DNA of 64,000 bases from NCBI GenBank assembly GCA_009809945.1, contig WTPW01000405.1, positions 332,356 to 396,355 of the forward strand, written 5' to 3'. The translations under genes were made by a program, and so were the position numbers. Position 1 is the stretch's first letter, and each line of letters starts with the position of its first letter. The stretch is from Gigaspora margarita. Its lineage: Eukaryota > Glomeromycota > Glomeromycetes > Diversisporales > Gigasporaceae. Of this stretch, positions 21,850 through 33,584 are shown in pieces. The notes under the pieces are model-generated. The model searched no databases and had not been told where the DNA came from. It was given only the letters and a program-made list of their open reading frames with translations.

Positions 21850-22540
21850 TTTTATTACGGAAACCTGGTAGAGTGAAATTTGTATACCAGATTGTAGATA
21901 TTATTATATAGTCACTTTCTAAAATTCTGGAGGCATTAATTAATTCTGGCATATCTAGATCGAGAAGGATATTTGGTGATACTCATATGTTATCTATTTG
22001 AGATCTGGATATGTTACTATACCAGGTGAGATCAATTATATTATGAAAATCAAGTAAGCTAGAAAGGTTATTAGTAGTCAGGTCTGAGAAAAGTTAAAGC
22101 TTAAACTTTTTTCTAGTGTAGGCACTTTGCATTAAAGTTGCCTATAACTAGAATATACCAGTTTCTGTGTTTGGCTTCTGATATCCAAAGTGAAACTTGC
22201 TTCTGGGTTTGAAGGAGAAGGTCAGAATGATTAGGATAAATAGACTAAAATTATTTGAGTTTTATTTCCTAAAAAGAAAAATCTATATAGATAGCCATGC
22301 TCAGATAAATATTGATATTATGAATGTATAGTTGAATCGAGTTGTGGATCATTAGAGCTGTGATCATTAGGGCTGTTTCCATGCTTGCTTTATAATTTTG
22401 TGTAGAGGTAGAAGTATAATTAAATGTAAAAAACTTGTAGTATGAGTTAGTAAATGTTTGCAAATTGGAGTTTTTTTAATTTTGTCTCAGAAAGAACTGC
22501 AATCTGCACATTTTTTTGTATACAGAAATTGATTCAAATA
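21850..22540 (-). pseudogene. LINE APE-type endonuclease remnant
   Basis: Minus-strand translation near 22126-22190 reads SEAKHRNWYILVIGNFNAK, matching the GDFN motif of APE-like endonucleases with Asp changed to Asn. Downstream (about 21960-22060), SQIDNI-stop-VSPN corresponds to the conserved IDNIWxS segment. The upstream frame 22269-22463 (FFTFNYTSTSTQNYKAS) is the N-terminal part. At least one in-frame stop and several shifts make it non-functional. Confidence 0.7.
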
Positions 22541-23728
22541 TGTAGTTTGGTGAGATTGTTGAGATCTCAGATATTGTGTGCTACAATATTTATTTTGTTT
22601 TTAAAATTAACTTGGGTCCTATTGAAAATATTTGCTTGTTCAATTGTATTTTGGTTTTGAGCGACTTGGTTGGATATGTCTATATTTTGTAATATCTTGT
22701 TATGATTATTCATTGGTATTATTGTCTACCTCTTGCATTGAGGTATCAAATTCTTTTCATTCTCGGGGTCTTATTTCTCAACTAGGAGGAGGATAAGTAG
22801 TAATTTTAAAAAAAGAGTCAGAGATGTATTCAAAGACAAATAGACAACTTAGCAACTCCATAGCTACTAGGACTAGTTTTTTTTTAGTTATAGAGAATTG
22901 TATTGCAGAAGAGGGATTTTTCTTTTTTATGATTTTATTGGTTCTTTTGATATTATCTGATAGTCTTGTATCTACTAGGGCATCCTTAGCTAGTTTAGAA
23001 ATTTCTATTCATTCCTTTGAAATGGTATGAAAAAAATAATATTTCCTAAATGCACATGCAGCAATTGTCAACTTTTTCGAAGTTTTAATAGAAAAAATGA
23101 GATTGACAAGAGTAACCAACTCAGAATCGGTTAGTAAGTCTGGTTTGTCTAAATAGTTGAAAGCTACATAAGATTTAGGGAGAGAATTAGGTATGCCGTA
23201 ATATGTTGGTATCGCTTTGAAAAATTTCTCAAGTAATTTATTTTCTTGTATTAAAAATTCTATATCCTTTAATTCTAGTTGGTTGAAATCCTGTAAAAAT
23301 TGTTTTTTACTAATTAGATAGTTATTCAGCAGTACTTGAAAAGTATATATCTTTCATAGAAGTTCATTATTTTTTTAAAGTGAGCTGAGCTTGTGGAGTA
23401 AAATGGAAACAGGTTTCGTAAACAAGAAGTAAGTTTTTAAGGTGTTAGAGGCAGTTTGAGTTTTTTTGGCAGCAAATCAAAGTATGATAGTGGAAGAAAG
23501 TTGAAGATATAGTAAGCTTGTAGCTTTTTTTTTTTTTTTTTTAACTTTGGCAGAGCTCGCTGTTGCTTTATTTCATAAAGAACTAATGTAACTTACAATC
23601 CCGAAAGGTATTATATTTGTTAATTATTACTATAACTAATATTATTTATATAAAGCCTGACTTCATTTGGTTACTTCTCATAGTACCTAAATGTGACTCA
23701 CCATAGTGACCCCTAGAGAGGTCACATA

Positions 23729-25362
23729 TAGTGTTCCGCATAGATCAGATCAAACAGATATTTTAAATGATCCAGATCTGATCCAAAAACTGGATCAGAT
23801 CCATGTATCAGATTCGAATTCGAAGCCAAAGATCCAGATTCAGATTCGGATCCAATATAGTTATACAACTAACACGATATAATTGGTTAATATTATGATC
23901 TATTTAAGATCTATTAGAACATTTATTAATTTAAAATTGGTGTTTGTAAATATTTTTATTAACTGTGAAATTAAATAATTTTACAAAATTACTTCGTTAG
24001 GGCCGTGTCATTAATCACCTGATTATTTTTTATCAGAGGCCTACCCCCTCCCTCTTCTTTAATATATATATAGTCAGGTTCTTATATATAATTTCAACTT
24101 TTTTTACCCTCTCTCTCCCCTAAAAAATTACCTGATTTTTGTCACTCCCCTTACCACTATACAATCAATTCATCCATGTTATAAAGATCATTAAAATTAG
24201 CATAACAAATCAAACGATATTGCAGAATTGATTTTATTAATTTATTAATTTATTATGTTGTGCTAAACCCTCGAACCCTACAACGAACTATAATCCTACT
24301 CTAACCCTAACAATGAAACATAGTCACTTATCGTACCACAATCCTATTACTAATCTCTAACATATTGGCTCTATACTAACCATCATTATATTACAAAGTT
24401 TACTATAAAAAACCCCAACTATTTGCTAAAAAAAAGTTAAAACCCTCTAATTTATGCTACCATTTCATCAAAACAACTATTCAGTTAATTACCAAACATT
24501 TCCATGCCCAAAAGCAAAAAAAAAATACACAAACATACCAGCTAAATGAAGCATAACTAGTATATGATGATTCCCAAGTAACGACACCAACGTACAATGA
24601 TTTTAAGCGATGAGACTAAAAATGAAACACCTATCAAGCAATACCTACAGGGCAAAAAACTAAGTACACACACAAAAACATGAAGACAAATCATCTATAA
24701 GATACTGAAAACGAAATATAGATACCGAAAACGGTACCAATAAAGGTCGACACCAGAAAAATGCACCGCTAATAAATGATGATATCGACAAACCAGCAAA
24801 AGAGAAACAAATTCTGGCCCACTAAAAGAGAATATACTATAAATAAGAATACCAAAAAGCACCAATAATGATGACATAGTAATGACCAAAAGGTACCATT
24901 AACAACAGCAATCAGCAAAAAAACCAAAGCACCAACAAATAATGACATAACAGTACCAAAGAACAACGACCCAAAGGCAAGAAGACCAAAGTACCAACTC
25001 TAGTAAATAATAGCGTAATGACACAACTGACAATTCCAAATGAAGATGCCAAGAAACGACAATAAACGGTAGCACCAACGACAATACTAGAAAAGAAAAT
25101 TAGAAAAAAAAATATAACTTATTATAATAAAAAAAAACTTATTTGTCAATTTAGTGTAGCTATTACACAAGATCAGTTATATTAACCAATCAGAGTCTAC
25201 AAAATATAGCCAACCAGCGTGAACAGATCCAAACAGATCCAAACAGATTTTCAGATCAGATCCTCTGGATCCGGCGGATCTTATAAATCATGAATTCGAT
25301 TCAATTTGAAGCACCGGATCCAGATCAGATCTGGATCTCAGATTGAATCTTGCAGAACACTA
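23729..25362. mobile_element. 1.6-kb GATC-rich TIR element
   Basis: TA-GTGTTCCGCATAGATCAGA at the left; the right end inverted reads GTGTTCTGCAAGATTCAATC, with TA at 25361-25362. Both subterminal regions are packed with AGATCCAGATCTGATCC-like degenerate palindromes. The middle (24530-25080) is an A/C-rich tract with ACCAA/AATGAC repeats; the minus-strand frames seen there are products of that bias. It contains the MITE 23998-24153. A related end is at 3701-3829. Confidence 0.65.
23998..24153 (-). mobile_element. 157-bp TA-flanked MITE, copy 3
   Basis: TA-GGGCCGTGTCATTAATCACC at the left and TTTTTGTCACTCCCCT-TA at the right; reverse orientation to the copies at 1833 and 3140. Almost the same length, with strong similarity, so the family was recently active. 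Confidence 0.8.
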
Positions 25363-26950
25363 GTTATATGCCAGAAGCTTCTACTAGAGCGCCAAAGAGG
25401 AGTTTCATCTAAACAGGCTAGTGACGCTATGAGTTCATATAGTATTATGTAGATCCAGACTTGGGCCTCACATTATATCTCGTGACTTTAGTTATTCCAA
25501 ATCGGGGTCCTAGCATGATTTTTTTACAGCTACAAATTCTCAAAATAATGGCTGTTTAATTAAGTTTGTCATATAATGTCCTGGGTTTCTGTCTTTTCAT
25601 AGTGTTTTAGTTCCTTAACCGACTAGCTTTTCTTATTTCGTCTTTGGAAAGAATCGAACTAGCAATCTTACAATTTGTATTTTCAGAGCATAACTGCTAA
25701 GCTATCGACCCAGAGAATGTTTGTAGCTTTTTTTTGTATTCTTTAATATATTTTAAATTAGCACTAGATATTATTGAAAAAAGGTTCTGAGTCTCTATAT
25801 TCAACTAGCCTGGGTCTGCTGGCAGGGATGTTTGGTTATCTGCTATATATGCCTTAAGCAAGTGATCAAATTTAAAAATTTGTTTAAGGGCTATCGCAAC
25901 TGCTCTTACTTGTCTACAGTTTTTAATTAGTAGTGAAAAGGGTAATGCATTTCTGAAATCATTTTTTATACCATCTGGGTTCTCCGGTATTACCAGAAGT
26001 AAACTTGCTTTACTTCATCTATTAGTTTTCTTAGAATGTCAAAGCAAATAAGATATTTATTTTTGCAAATTCAGCTAGATAGAGGGTGTAGCAAGCGAAT
26101 TTGTATAAGTCAAGTCCAGTAAAATCAATGCTGGTCCAGTAGTTTATTGCAAGTTTTTTTCTGAGCATATCAAATATCTAATTTCTATTGGTTTTGTTGA
26201 TTATATATATATCATAAATCTTTTTATATTTTTTGATGGCCTTGTTAAGCAGACTTTAGAATTCTTGTTGATATAGAGAACGAGTATTGTAGCATCTTGT
26301 AAAAGTACAGAAGAAGGCATAGTTTTTGCAGAATAATTTAGCACGAATACCAGGTGGGGTGTAGTCTCAGGTTGGTATAATCTTTAGTTTATATTCTAAT
26401 AACTTCTAAAGTTGCAAAGCTGAAACAAAAGCTTTAATTATTTTATCTTTGGACCATAGTTCCTATCATATGTAATTGATTTCCTTTCTAATAGTAATTG
26501 GTGAGTATTTTCTACTCATATTTTTATAGTGCTAATTAGGACCAGTTGTGGATTTGGCATGGTACTTCACAAGTACTTACTGCTTGGCTATAGGTTTTTG
26601 TAAGTCCTTTTGATTCTATGGTAGATGCTACCAAGTGGGTTTTCAGATTCTGGTCAATTTTTATTTCTTTCTGGGGGTCCATAGGGTGTCTAGTGTGGGA
26701 AGTTTGAGGTTGGCTAGGGTTGATTTGAGATTCCGGAGCTGGTGGGAAAATTTCTGTATTAGGATGGGATACTGAGTTATTCAGGACTAGGATTTGTTTT
26801 TTCTGTAGTTGCTATAGTTGTATTTAGCTTAGGTTATAGTTCGAAATGGGTTGTTTGATTCCATATTTTGTGATATTAGTAGTGGGAACTAATCCAGGGC
26901 ATGACCAAAAGGGGTTTGTTTGGATTCTACAGGTGCAGATAATATCATAT

Positions 26951-27274
26951 CTAAAACTGATAAGGGTATGCTAATATTGCTACTTTTTGATACAAGAGTA
27001 GTGAGAAAGATGAAAAGAGAAGGCTTGGTAGCTGTATAGTAGTAGGCTTTGCAGTACAGCTTTTTTTAGCTTGGTGTTCATTGTTGTACTGATTATTTGC
27101 AAGGTCAGTTTCCATTTGTAAAGATACTAAGAGGTTATCTTTTAGTACATACTGTTGTGTTGCTAACATAGTCAGCAATAGTGTGTTGAAAGATAAGAGT
27201 ATAACAAGGGCTTTTGTCCAACTCCTTTTTCTAATTTTGTATCTTCTCTTATCTGGCACTACTCTGGGATGCAA
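26951..27274 (-). pseudogene. LINE ORF1 N-terminal remnant
   Basis: A 107-codon frame starting MHPRVVPDKRRYKIRKRSWT about 120 bases inside the LINE 5' end. It is basic at first, then Gln/Asn-rich, which suits an ORF1 RNA-binding protein. No RRM or knuckle can be seen. The rest of ORF1, down to the SINE at 25720, is broken. Confidence 0.5.
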
Positions 27275-30030
27275 AGCTAGTTACTTTTTGTATAGTTAAA
27301 CCACTATACTTCTATGAAAACTCTTTATTGTATATCATCTATTTGTTTATTTTGTGATTTTCAGATCTATAGGAAAGATTTTTTTTTTTAAAAAAACTTT
27401 CTTGTAGGTTTTTGAACAAACTAGATTATATTGTTATTACTTCTTGTTTGTTAGTAATTTTAGTATGTTTTATACTATGTTTTGACAATACAATTTAATG
27501 GGTAGACTTTGTAGATAAAGAGAAAAGTGCTCAAAAAGAGTATGATAGTTTGAAAAAAATTGGGGGTTTTTTTCTTTTTTCTTGTGTATTTTGTTTTCCT
27601 TTCTATTTAAAGGTTTGACTCTATATGTATTCACTTGTCGGTAGCTCTAGAACTACTAAAAAGACTATTATTTATGAGCTTTTTGCTACTATTATAAAAC
27701 TCTATTTCTTTGTTTTGTTGTTTTTTTTTAGGATTTTTAGTGATGTATGAGTAAGAGTTTATTAATTTTTATTTATAACAATTTTTTAATAAATTTGTTT
27801 AGAATTACTTATAGCTTAAAGAACAAAAAATTTTTTATTTAATTTTTTTTTAAACTTGTAAAACTAAAAAAAGTGTTTATTAATAACAAAATAAAAATAC
27901 TGTATTTTTAAAGCTAATAACTTTATTATTATATTTAATTTGAATAATACTAATATTTGAATTTAGTTTAACTATTTACAAAAATGTACTTCGCCACATT
28001 TATAAACATATGTGTTTGCTAAATTATATTCTTTTATTATCAGTTATAGAATTTTTGCTACCGTATAGTGCTGCATATCAGATATAGTACCCCAGGAGTA
28101 GTATCCCCCTTTTTTTTGACAAACGATCTTTTCATTGAGATTGATATGTCTAATAGCATAATATATAACGATTATTTGTATTATCCTCCCATCTCCCAAT
28201 GTCTGTTATTCAATCTAAACGACTTTATTGAAAATACACGGGATACTACATGCAGTGCTGCACAGTAGTTACTACCAGTGGTATTCACTACTAGAATTGC
28301 TATATCTCAAAATCGTATTAAGTAATTTGGGCCGGAGTTCTAAGTAGAACCCCAAAACCTTACATTAACTAAAAACTAAAACTTTATACCTAACCTTTAT
28401 AACTGCACCCTAACCCTAAATTTTAGCCCAAAAAATTGTATTAAAAACCTTTATAATTAAAAATTTGACGTGTTATGTGTTTCGTATACTATTCTGCGAT
28501 GTATTAAAATATCTAAAATTTCTTTTAAATTTATTTGATAAGAGAGTTTTAAAAAACCCAATAAATAATAGTATAGTATAATAAATTGATTAAAAGCTAT
28601 TGTATATAAATACTTAAATATATGTACGTGTTTTTTTTGCAGATAAACTTTTTGATACGTAACTACAAATTTAAATTTATATAATATCAGATATGATAGA
28701 AGTTTAATGGAACTAACTATAATCTATTCGAACCATACTAATTTAATGACAATATATAGCAGAATCAAACATAAAGATATTATTCAATTGCACCTAATAT
28801 AGTTATGTAGAATACGCATAGTAATATGTTACGATATGCAAGACATTATTAATAGTATTTATTCAATTAAAGGACGCGTCATACAGTTATTTAATTATAG
28901 TTGACAAAATAAAATTTATAGGATTGTGACATTACAGCAATTTCGGAGATACAAAAAAAAAAAATTTGTATATCATATTAATTTTATTGTCAACTATAAT
29001 CTTAATTACAATCAACTCAATCATCGCAAATTTTTTTTCTATCATTATGGGATGCAAAGATATTTGTAAAAAATCCAAAATTGTATCTTTTACTGTAGCT
29101 AATAAATTGAAGAACATTAATGAAAATAAATAAGCATTAAAAAATAAAATAACAAACATTTTTAATATACTACTAGTTTTCTAAATTTTAAACTCAACAA
29201 CGTTTCTGAAACAGGTCACGTGATCGAGCATTTTAACGGTAATGGAGTATATATACTCTGTTATTTATATTTTATTTATATATAAATATATTACGATTAT
29301 GTTTTTATTATTGTTATTAAAAATATATATGCATGTATATAAAATAAAATTAGTAAAAAAATAAAAAATAAAAATCGAATATTATTAACATCTTATCAGT
29401 ATCGATAAACGATATCATATTTACATAGTAAAGGTTTAATCATAATTGATAAAGTTTTTGTCACACACTTCAACGTGACAAAAGTTGAAATCTATGCATG
29501 AAGAATATTTTTTCACCCTTTTTTTTTTGTACTGTAAAAAAATTCATTTCTAAATATGGATTCGTTAAAGATTTAACAAAACATTAATTATAATAGAATA
29601 AAATATAGATATTGTATTAGATTATCATCATCATAAATAAAAAAAAAAAAACATTGAACTATATAAAATCATAACCACAGACTTATAATGACATATGTAA
29701 GTTACGTACGTGCGCAGTAACTGATATCTAATATATTTATTTTGTTACAATTTTTCGAGATTTTAGTTTTCAAGAACATATTCTCAACGATGATCAAAAA
29801 GTGTTGCAGACAAAAGAGATGCATGCATAGGAAATCATGAGCACGTATCAATAAGGAGATAAAAAAATTTTTTTGTACACTTTACATACATCACTTTTTT
29901 GTAAATTCAATTGGATAAAATATTATAAATTATATTCATAGAGATGGTCTAAAATCATTTTAGTAAATAAATGCGTATATTAAACGCCAAGTATTTATTT
30001 CTATGCTATTCATAGCAGATTGATAACTTA

Positions 30031-30135
30031 ACGTACGTACTATAACGTACAATACATACGTACGTACCTACATCCTACGTACGTGCTGTAACAGTTTGTA
30101 AATATATACGTAAATATGTACAGTACTGTACGTAT
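30031..30135. repeat. CGTACGTAC palindrome cluster
   Basis: Several overlapping ACGTACGTAC/TACGTACG words separated by AT-rich sequence. Similar clusters occur at 54651-54690 and 56120-56315, all in intergenic DNA. Confidence 0.7.
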
Positions 30136-30486
30136 GATACTTTAAATTGAAATGAGCTCCTTAAGTCTTTAGGTAATAATATACGGAGTATTTAACAATA
30201 GAGAGATTCTTTGTAAACATTAAATGACATTAAAATTGGTTTATTTCCACGGTGAATGCCGTGTGAAACTTTATTAAGCTAATTACTTTTGTTTTTTTTT
30301 TTTTTTTAGTCAATTAAAACTCCAATACTTTTAAGATTGGGTATTTTATTGAATGAACTTGAATGAATTTTTTACAATAGCAAGACCAATAAAAGCTTTG
30401 TCAATTTTTGCAGGGCTGAATAAAATATCTATAAAATATAATATCTATAAAATATAATATATATATAAAATATATGTAATTTACAT

Positions 30487-30518
30487 TTATCGTTATCGTT
30501 ATCGTAATCGTTATCGTT
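30487..30518 (+). repeat. (ATCGTT)n microsatellite
   Basis: About five units of ATCGTT with one variant (ATCGTA). A similar short run is at 54799-54820. Confidence 0.75.
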
Positions 30519-31670
30519 ACGTATTTCTGTTATTTCACGGCGGCATTTCAATAGTTTTTGTGTTATTCCTGTATTTACAGTATATTTACAGTATATTTAC
30601 AGTATTTACAGTATATAATTCACGTGCATGTAAATATTTCAAGTATTATATTTACTATAATAATATCAAAAGTATTTATTTACAAAAAAAAAAAAAAAAA
30701 AAATGCATAAAGATACAAAATTTATTATCACATGATGTAGATAATTGACATCATTAGAACTAAAATCAGAAATTTTGAGATTAGAAAGTTTTTTATTTTC
30801 GTTTATATTTATGATAAATAAGTTTACATTATATAAAGATCTACCACAGGGTTGAGATATGATTAGCCACAAAGTTAACCACAGGGATAAAATGACTTAC
30901 TGCACCAAGGAGATCCTTTAAAAGGACATTAACGTTAAAAGGTATCTTTGTTATATATATTTATTATATTTATATTTATATATAGATAGAATGATAATAT
31001 ATTTATATATGTATATGTATATATATGTATATATTTTTATTATTTTGATACGTGTATTATTTTTATGAAATATATATATATATATATATTATTTGCACGG
31101 ATTTTTTTTAGTCGCGATCGAAGGGGATTAAAAAGAACGAATAATGATAACGGAAGATAAACGATAAAAAAAAAAAAAAAAGAAAAAAAAAAGATTAATA
31201 ATAATAATAAAATAAAACGGAACACTTACTGCGATAGTAATTTCGTCACACGTAAATATTGCGCACATATTGGCATTTGTAGATACCCAAATAGGAAAAT
31301 CCGGTTCTTTGGATTAAAAATATCAGGCGTGTTGTTCGATAAATTTAGTGCCCGAAAATGTTGTGCCGAAATATTTGCCAAAGAAAAAAAATAAAATTTG
31401 GGGTACTTTATTAAATCCGATGTCGTTTAGTTTGCTGGCCACATGGACCATTAAATAACTGATATTCGCGTCATTCTTACCATTATGTGTTACATATGGT
31501 CAGCCCTTTAACTAGGTCAGGATTAGATTACGTAAATTTTTTTTTTAACTTGGATTATCAATTTTTTTTTTACGAAAAGAATCATTTTTGTTGGTACAAA
31601 TCTGGCAAAATCTGGCACAAATCTGGCACAAGCCGGCGTTTAAAATTTTATTAACTTGGATAAAAAATTT

Positions 31671-31719
31671 TCAATAGTCAATAAACAGTCAATAAACAGT
31701 CAATAAACAGTCAATAAAA
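31671..31719 (+). repeat. 11-bp minisatellite (AGTCAATAAAC)
   Basis: Four consecutive units with a perfect 11-base period, the first lacking the AAC junction. Confidence 0.8.
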
Positions 31720-31730
31720 CTTTATTAAAT

Positions 31731-31895
31731 CTATTAATGTATTAATGTTATTAATGTATTAATGTATTAATGTATTAATGTATTAACATATTAACATATT
31801 AACATATTATTAGCGTATTAACATATTAATGTATTAATGTATTAACATATTAATATATTAATGTATTAATGTATTAATGTATTAATGTATTAAAT
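31731..31895 (+). repeat. TATTAATG octamer array
   Basis: About twenty units of TATTAATG and its variant TATTAACA. The mixture of the two unit types in blocks suggests repeated local expansions. It is adjacent to the 11-bp minisatellite. Confidence 0.8.
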
Positions 31896-33266
31896 GACTT
31901 TACAAATAATAATTTATAACTGATATTTTTTTAATAAATTCGATTCTTAAAAATTCGATTTTTTATAAATTCTATTTTATGAACTCGATTTCATAAATTC
32001 GATTTTTTTTTTTTTTTTATAAAATTCAATTCTATAAATGATCTTATTAATTTTTATTAACTTGCATAAAATGATTTTATTGAACTTGTAAAATGGCTGA
32101 ATGAAAAACTCTAATAAATAATCTCAGAATTATTATTATGACTAATCAAAAATTCAATTAAAATTTTCTTTTGTTAATAATAATAATAATAATTTAATAC
32201 TTATTTATTTATCTGTTATTAATTCTTCGCGTTAATAGAAAAAAAAAGAATTTTTTTTTTTATTAATAATTATAATAATTATATGTATAATAATAAAAAA
32301 AAAACCTGTATTTTTTGATCAGCCTGTTACGTGATTTTGGTAATAACACGAACTATAATAATTCTCACGAGAACCATTATAGTGCATGTGCATGATGACA
32401 GTACTACACTTGCATTACATATATATGCTTTACTAGTTCTTACTAGCACTAACACTGCACTAAGACTGCACTAGCTCTAGAGTTTTTTTTAAACAAATAA
32501 AGTAATTAATTTATATATCATAAATTGGTTTTTACCGATCTAATTAATAATGTTCAGGGTTCTTTTTTTTTTTACACTATTCTGTATAAACGATCCATAA
32601 CCATTATGAATAATAAAAAAAAAATTTTTTTTTTTTTAATAACCAAAAAAAATGGTCATTTTTTCATTACGTTATTTTTTTTTTACTCCTTAAAATGCAA
32701 CATTAATAACGTCAGTTAGGAGTAAAACAAAAGATGACCTTCACAATGAATCTTTTTTAACCTAGTCATGTGGTTTTAACATATGGTTCAAAAAATTTAT
32801 ACGTAGTTCAAACATACGATATTTAAACATACGATACCAGATACGTACCGCATCCCGGTATGTACATATTTACGTAACAGGTAAGTATGTATATGTTCCA
32901 AAAAACTTTTTATTACAATATTATTATTATTTACTCCAATGCGTTACTGCTCCTACTTCGAAATTGTCACATGCTCACGTCATTAAGATAACCCGATTTG
33001 GTCATGAAGGAAAAATCTTTATTCTAACAAAGCAAATCTGTAATCTCTAAATGAGGATTATATATTGGGAATTTGTAAAAATGGTTACAATGATATATAA
33101 TAGCATATATAAAGTTTTCCGACTGCGGACATTCCGAGCTGCGGTTTTCTAAACTGCGGTTTTCCGAGCTACGAAATGTATATGCTACGATCACGAAAAA
33201 AACGATACTGTTCGATATAAGCAAAGATTTGAAATTTTGTGTTTTATATAATAATATTTGTAAAAT

Positions 33267-33306
<40 letters not shown>

Positions 33307-33584
33307 GCTTAACATTTACAAGCCTATAAGCTTAAGCTAAAGAGAATCAAATTCTAAAGTCTCTTTTTTTTAAAAGATAAAATTTTTACAAATAATAGAA
33401 AGAAAAATGCTATGTAGTTAAAAGAAAAAAAAATAAAACTTATGCTAACTAATGATAGGAAAGAAAAAATATACAAAGCTACAAAAAGCTACAAAAAGCT
33501 ATAAAAAAAGCTAAAAAAAAGCTAAAAAAAAGCTAAATAAAAGCCAAATAAAAGCCAGCTAAATACAAAAAATATTTATTTATT

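Larger units (their letters stand above)
23532..25720 (-). mobile_element. tRNA-derived SINE, copy C, split by a 1.6-kb TIR element
   Basis: On the minus strand the head is GGTCGATAGCTTAGCAGTTA (A-box TAGCTTAGCAG) followed by B-box AGTTCGATTC (about 25651-25660), related to copy A's head. The tail is the T-run up to 23542. TTGTAGCTTTTTT flanks it at 23518-23530 and 25721-25733. The body is 23543-23728 plus 25363-25710. It is inserted in the LINE 5' half. Confidence 0.8.
12177..27395 (-). mobile_element. Degenerate LINE (APE-type, two-ORF) split by many insertions
   Basis: A minus-strand non-LTR retrotransposon. Its 3' tail is the T-run at 12178-12196 (poly-A on the minus strand). The 12-mer ACTTTCTTGTAG occurs immediately outside both ends (12165-12176 and 27396-27407), the expected target-site duplication. 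From the 5' end it holds an ORF1-like start near 27274, an endonuclease region (about 21850-22540), reverse transcriptase (16744 down to 14609, interrupted), and a Cys-rich C-terminal end (12629-12829). Inserted within it are 13508-13788, 15309-15487, 15693-16458, 16745-20791 and 23532-25720. Frames carry many stops and shifts, so it is inactive. Its net length after removing inserts is about 7.7 kb. Confidence 0.8.
27396..33584. other. 6-kb AT-rich intergenic region without recognisable gene
   Basis: Homopolymer-rich spacer after the LINE. It holds simple repeats listed separately. A weak inverted pair, GTGCTGCATATCAGATA (28068) against the inverse of GGGATACTACATGCAGTGCT (about 28240-28262), could mark a decayed MITE. 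A short tandem of the CCGAGCTGCGGTTTTC type lies at 33114-33175, and a 38-base T-run at about 33265-33302. No reading frame longer than about 90 codons shows protein-like composition. Confidence 0.5.

Noticed and set aside
24695-25084. Overlapping hydrophobic minus-strand frames
   Set aside because: Result of the A/C-skewed tract in the 23729-25362 element; three frames overlap and all are low complexity.
28068-28268. 66-codon frame and weak inverted ends
   Set aside because: The inverted match is short and gapped, no flanking duplication; mentioned only within the intergenic entry.
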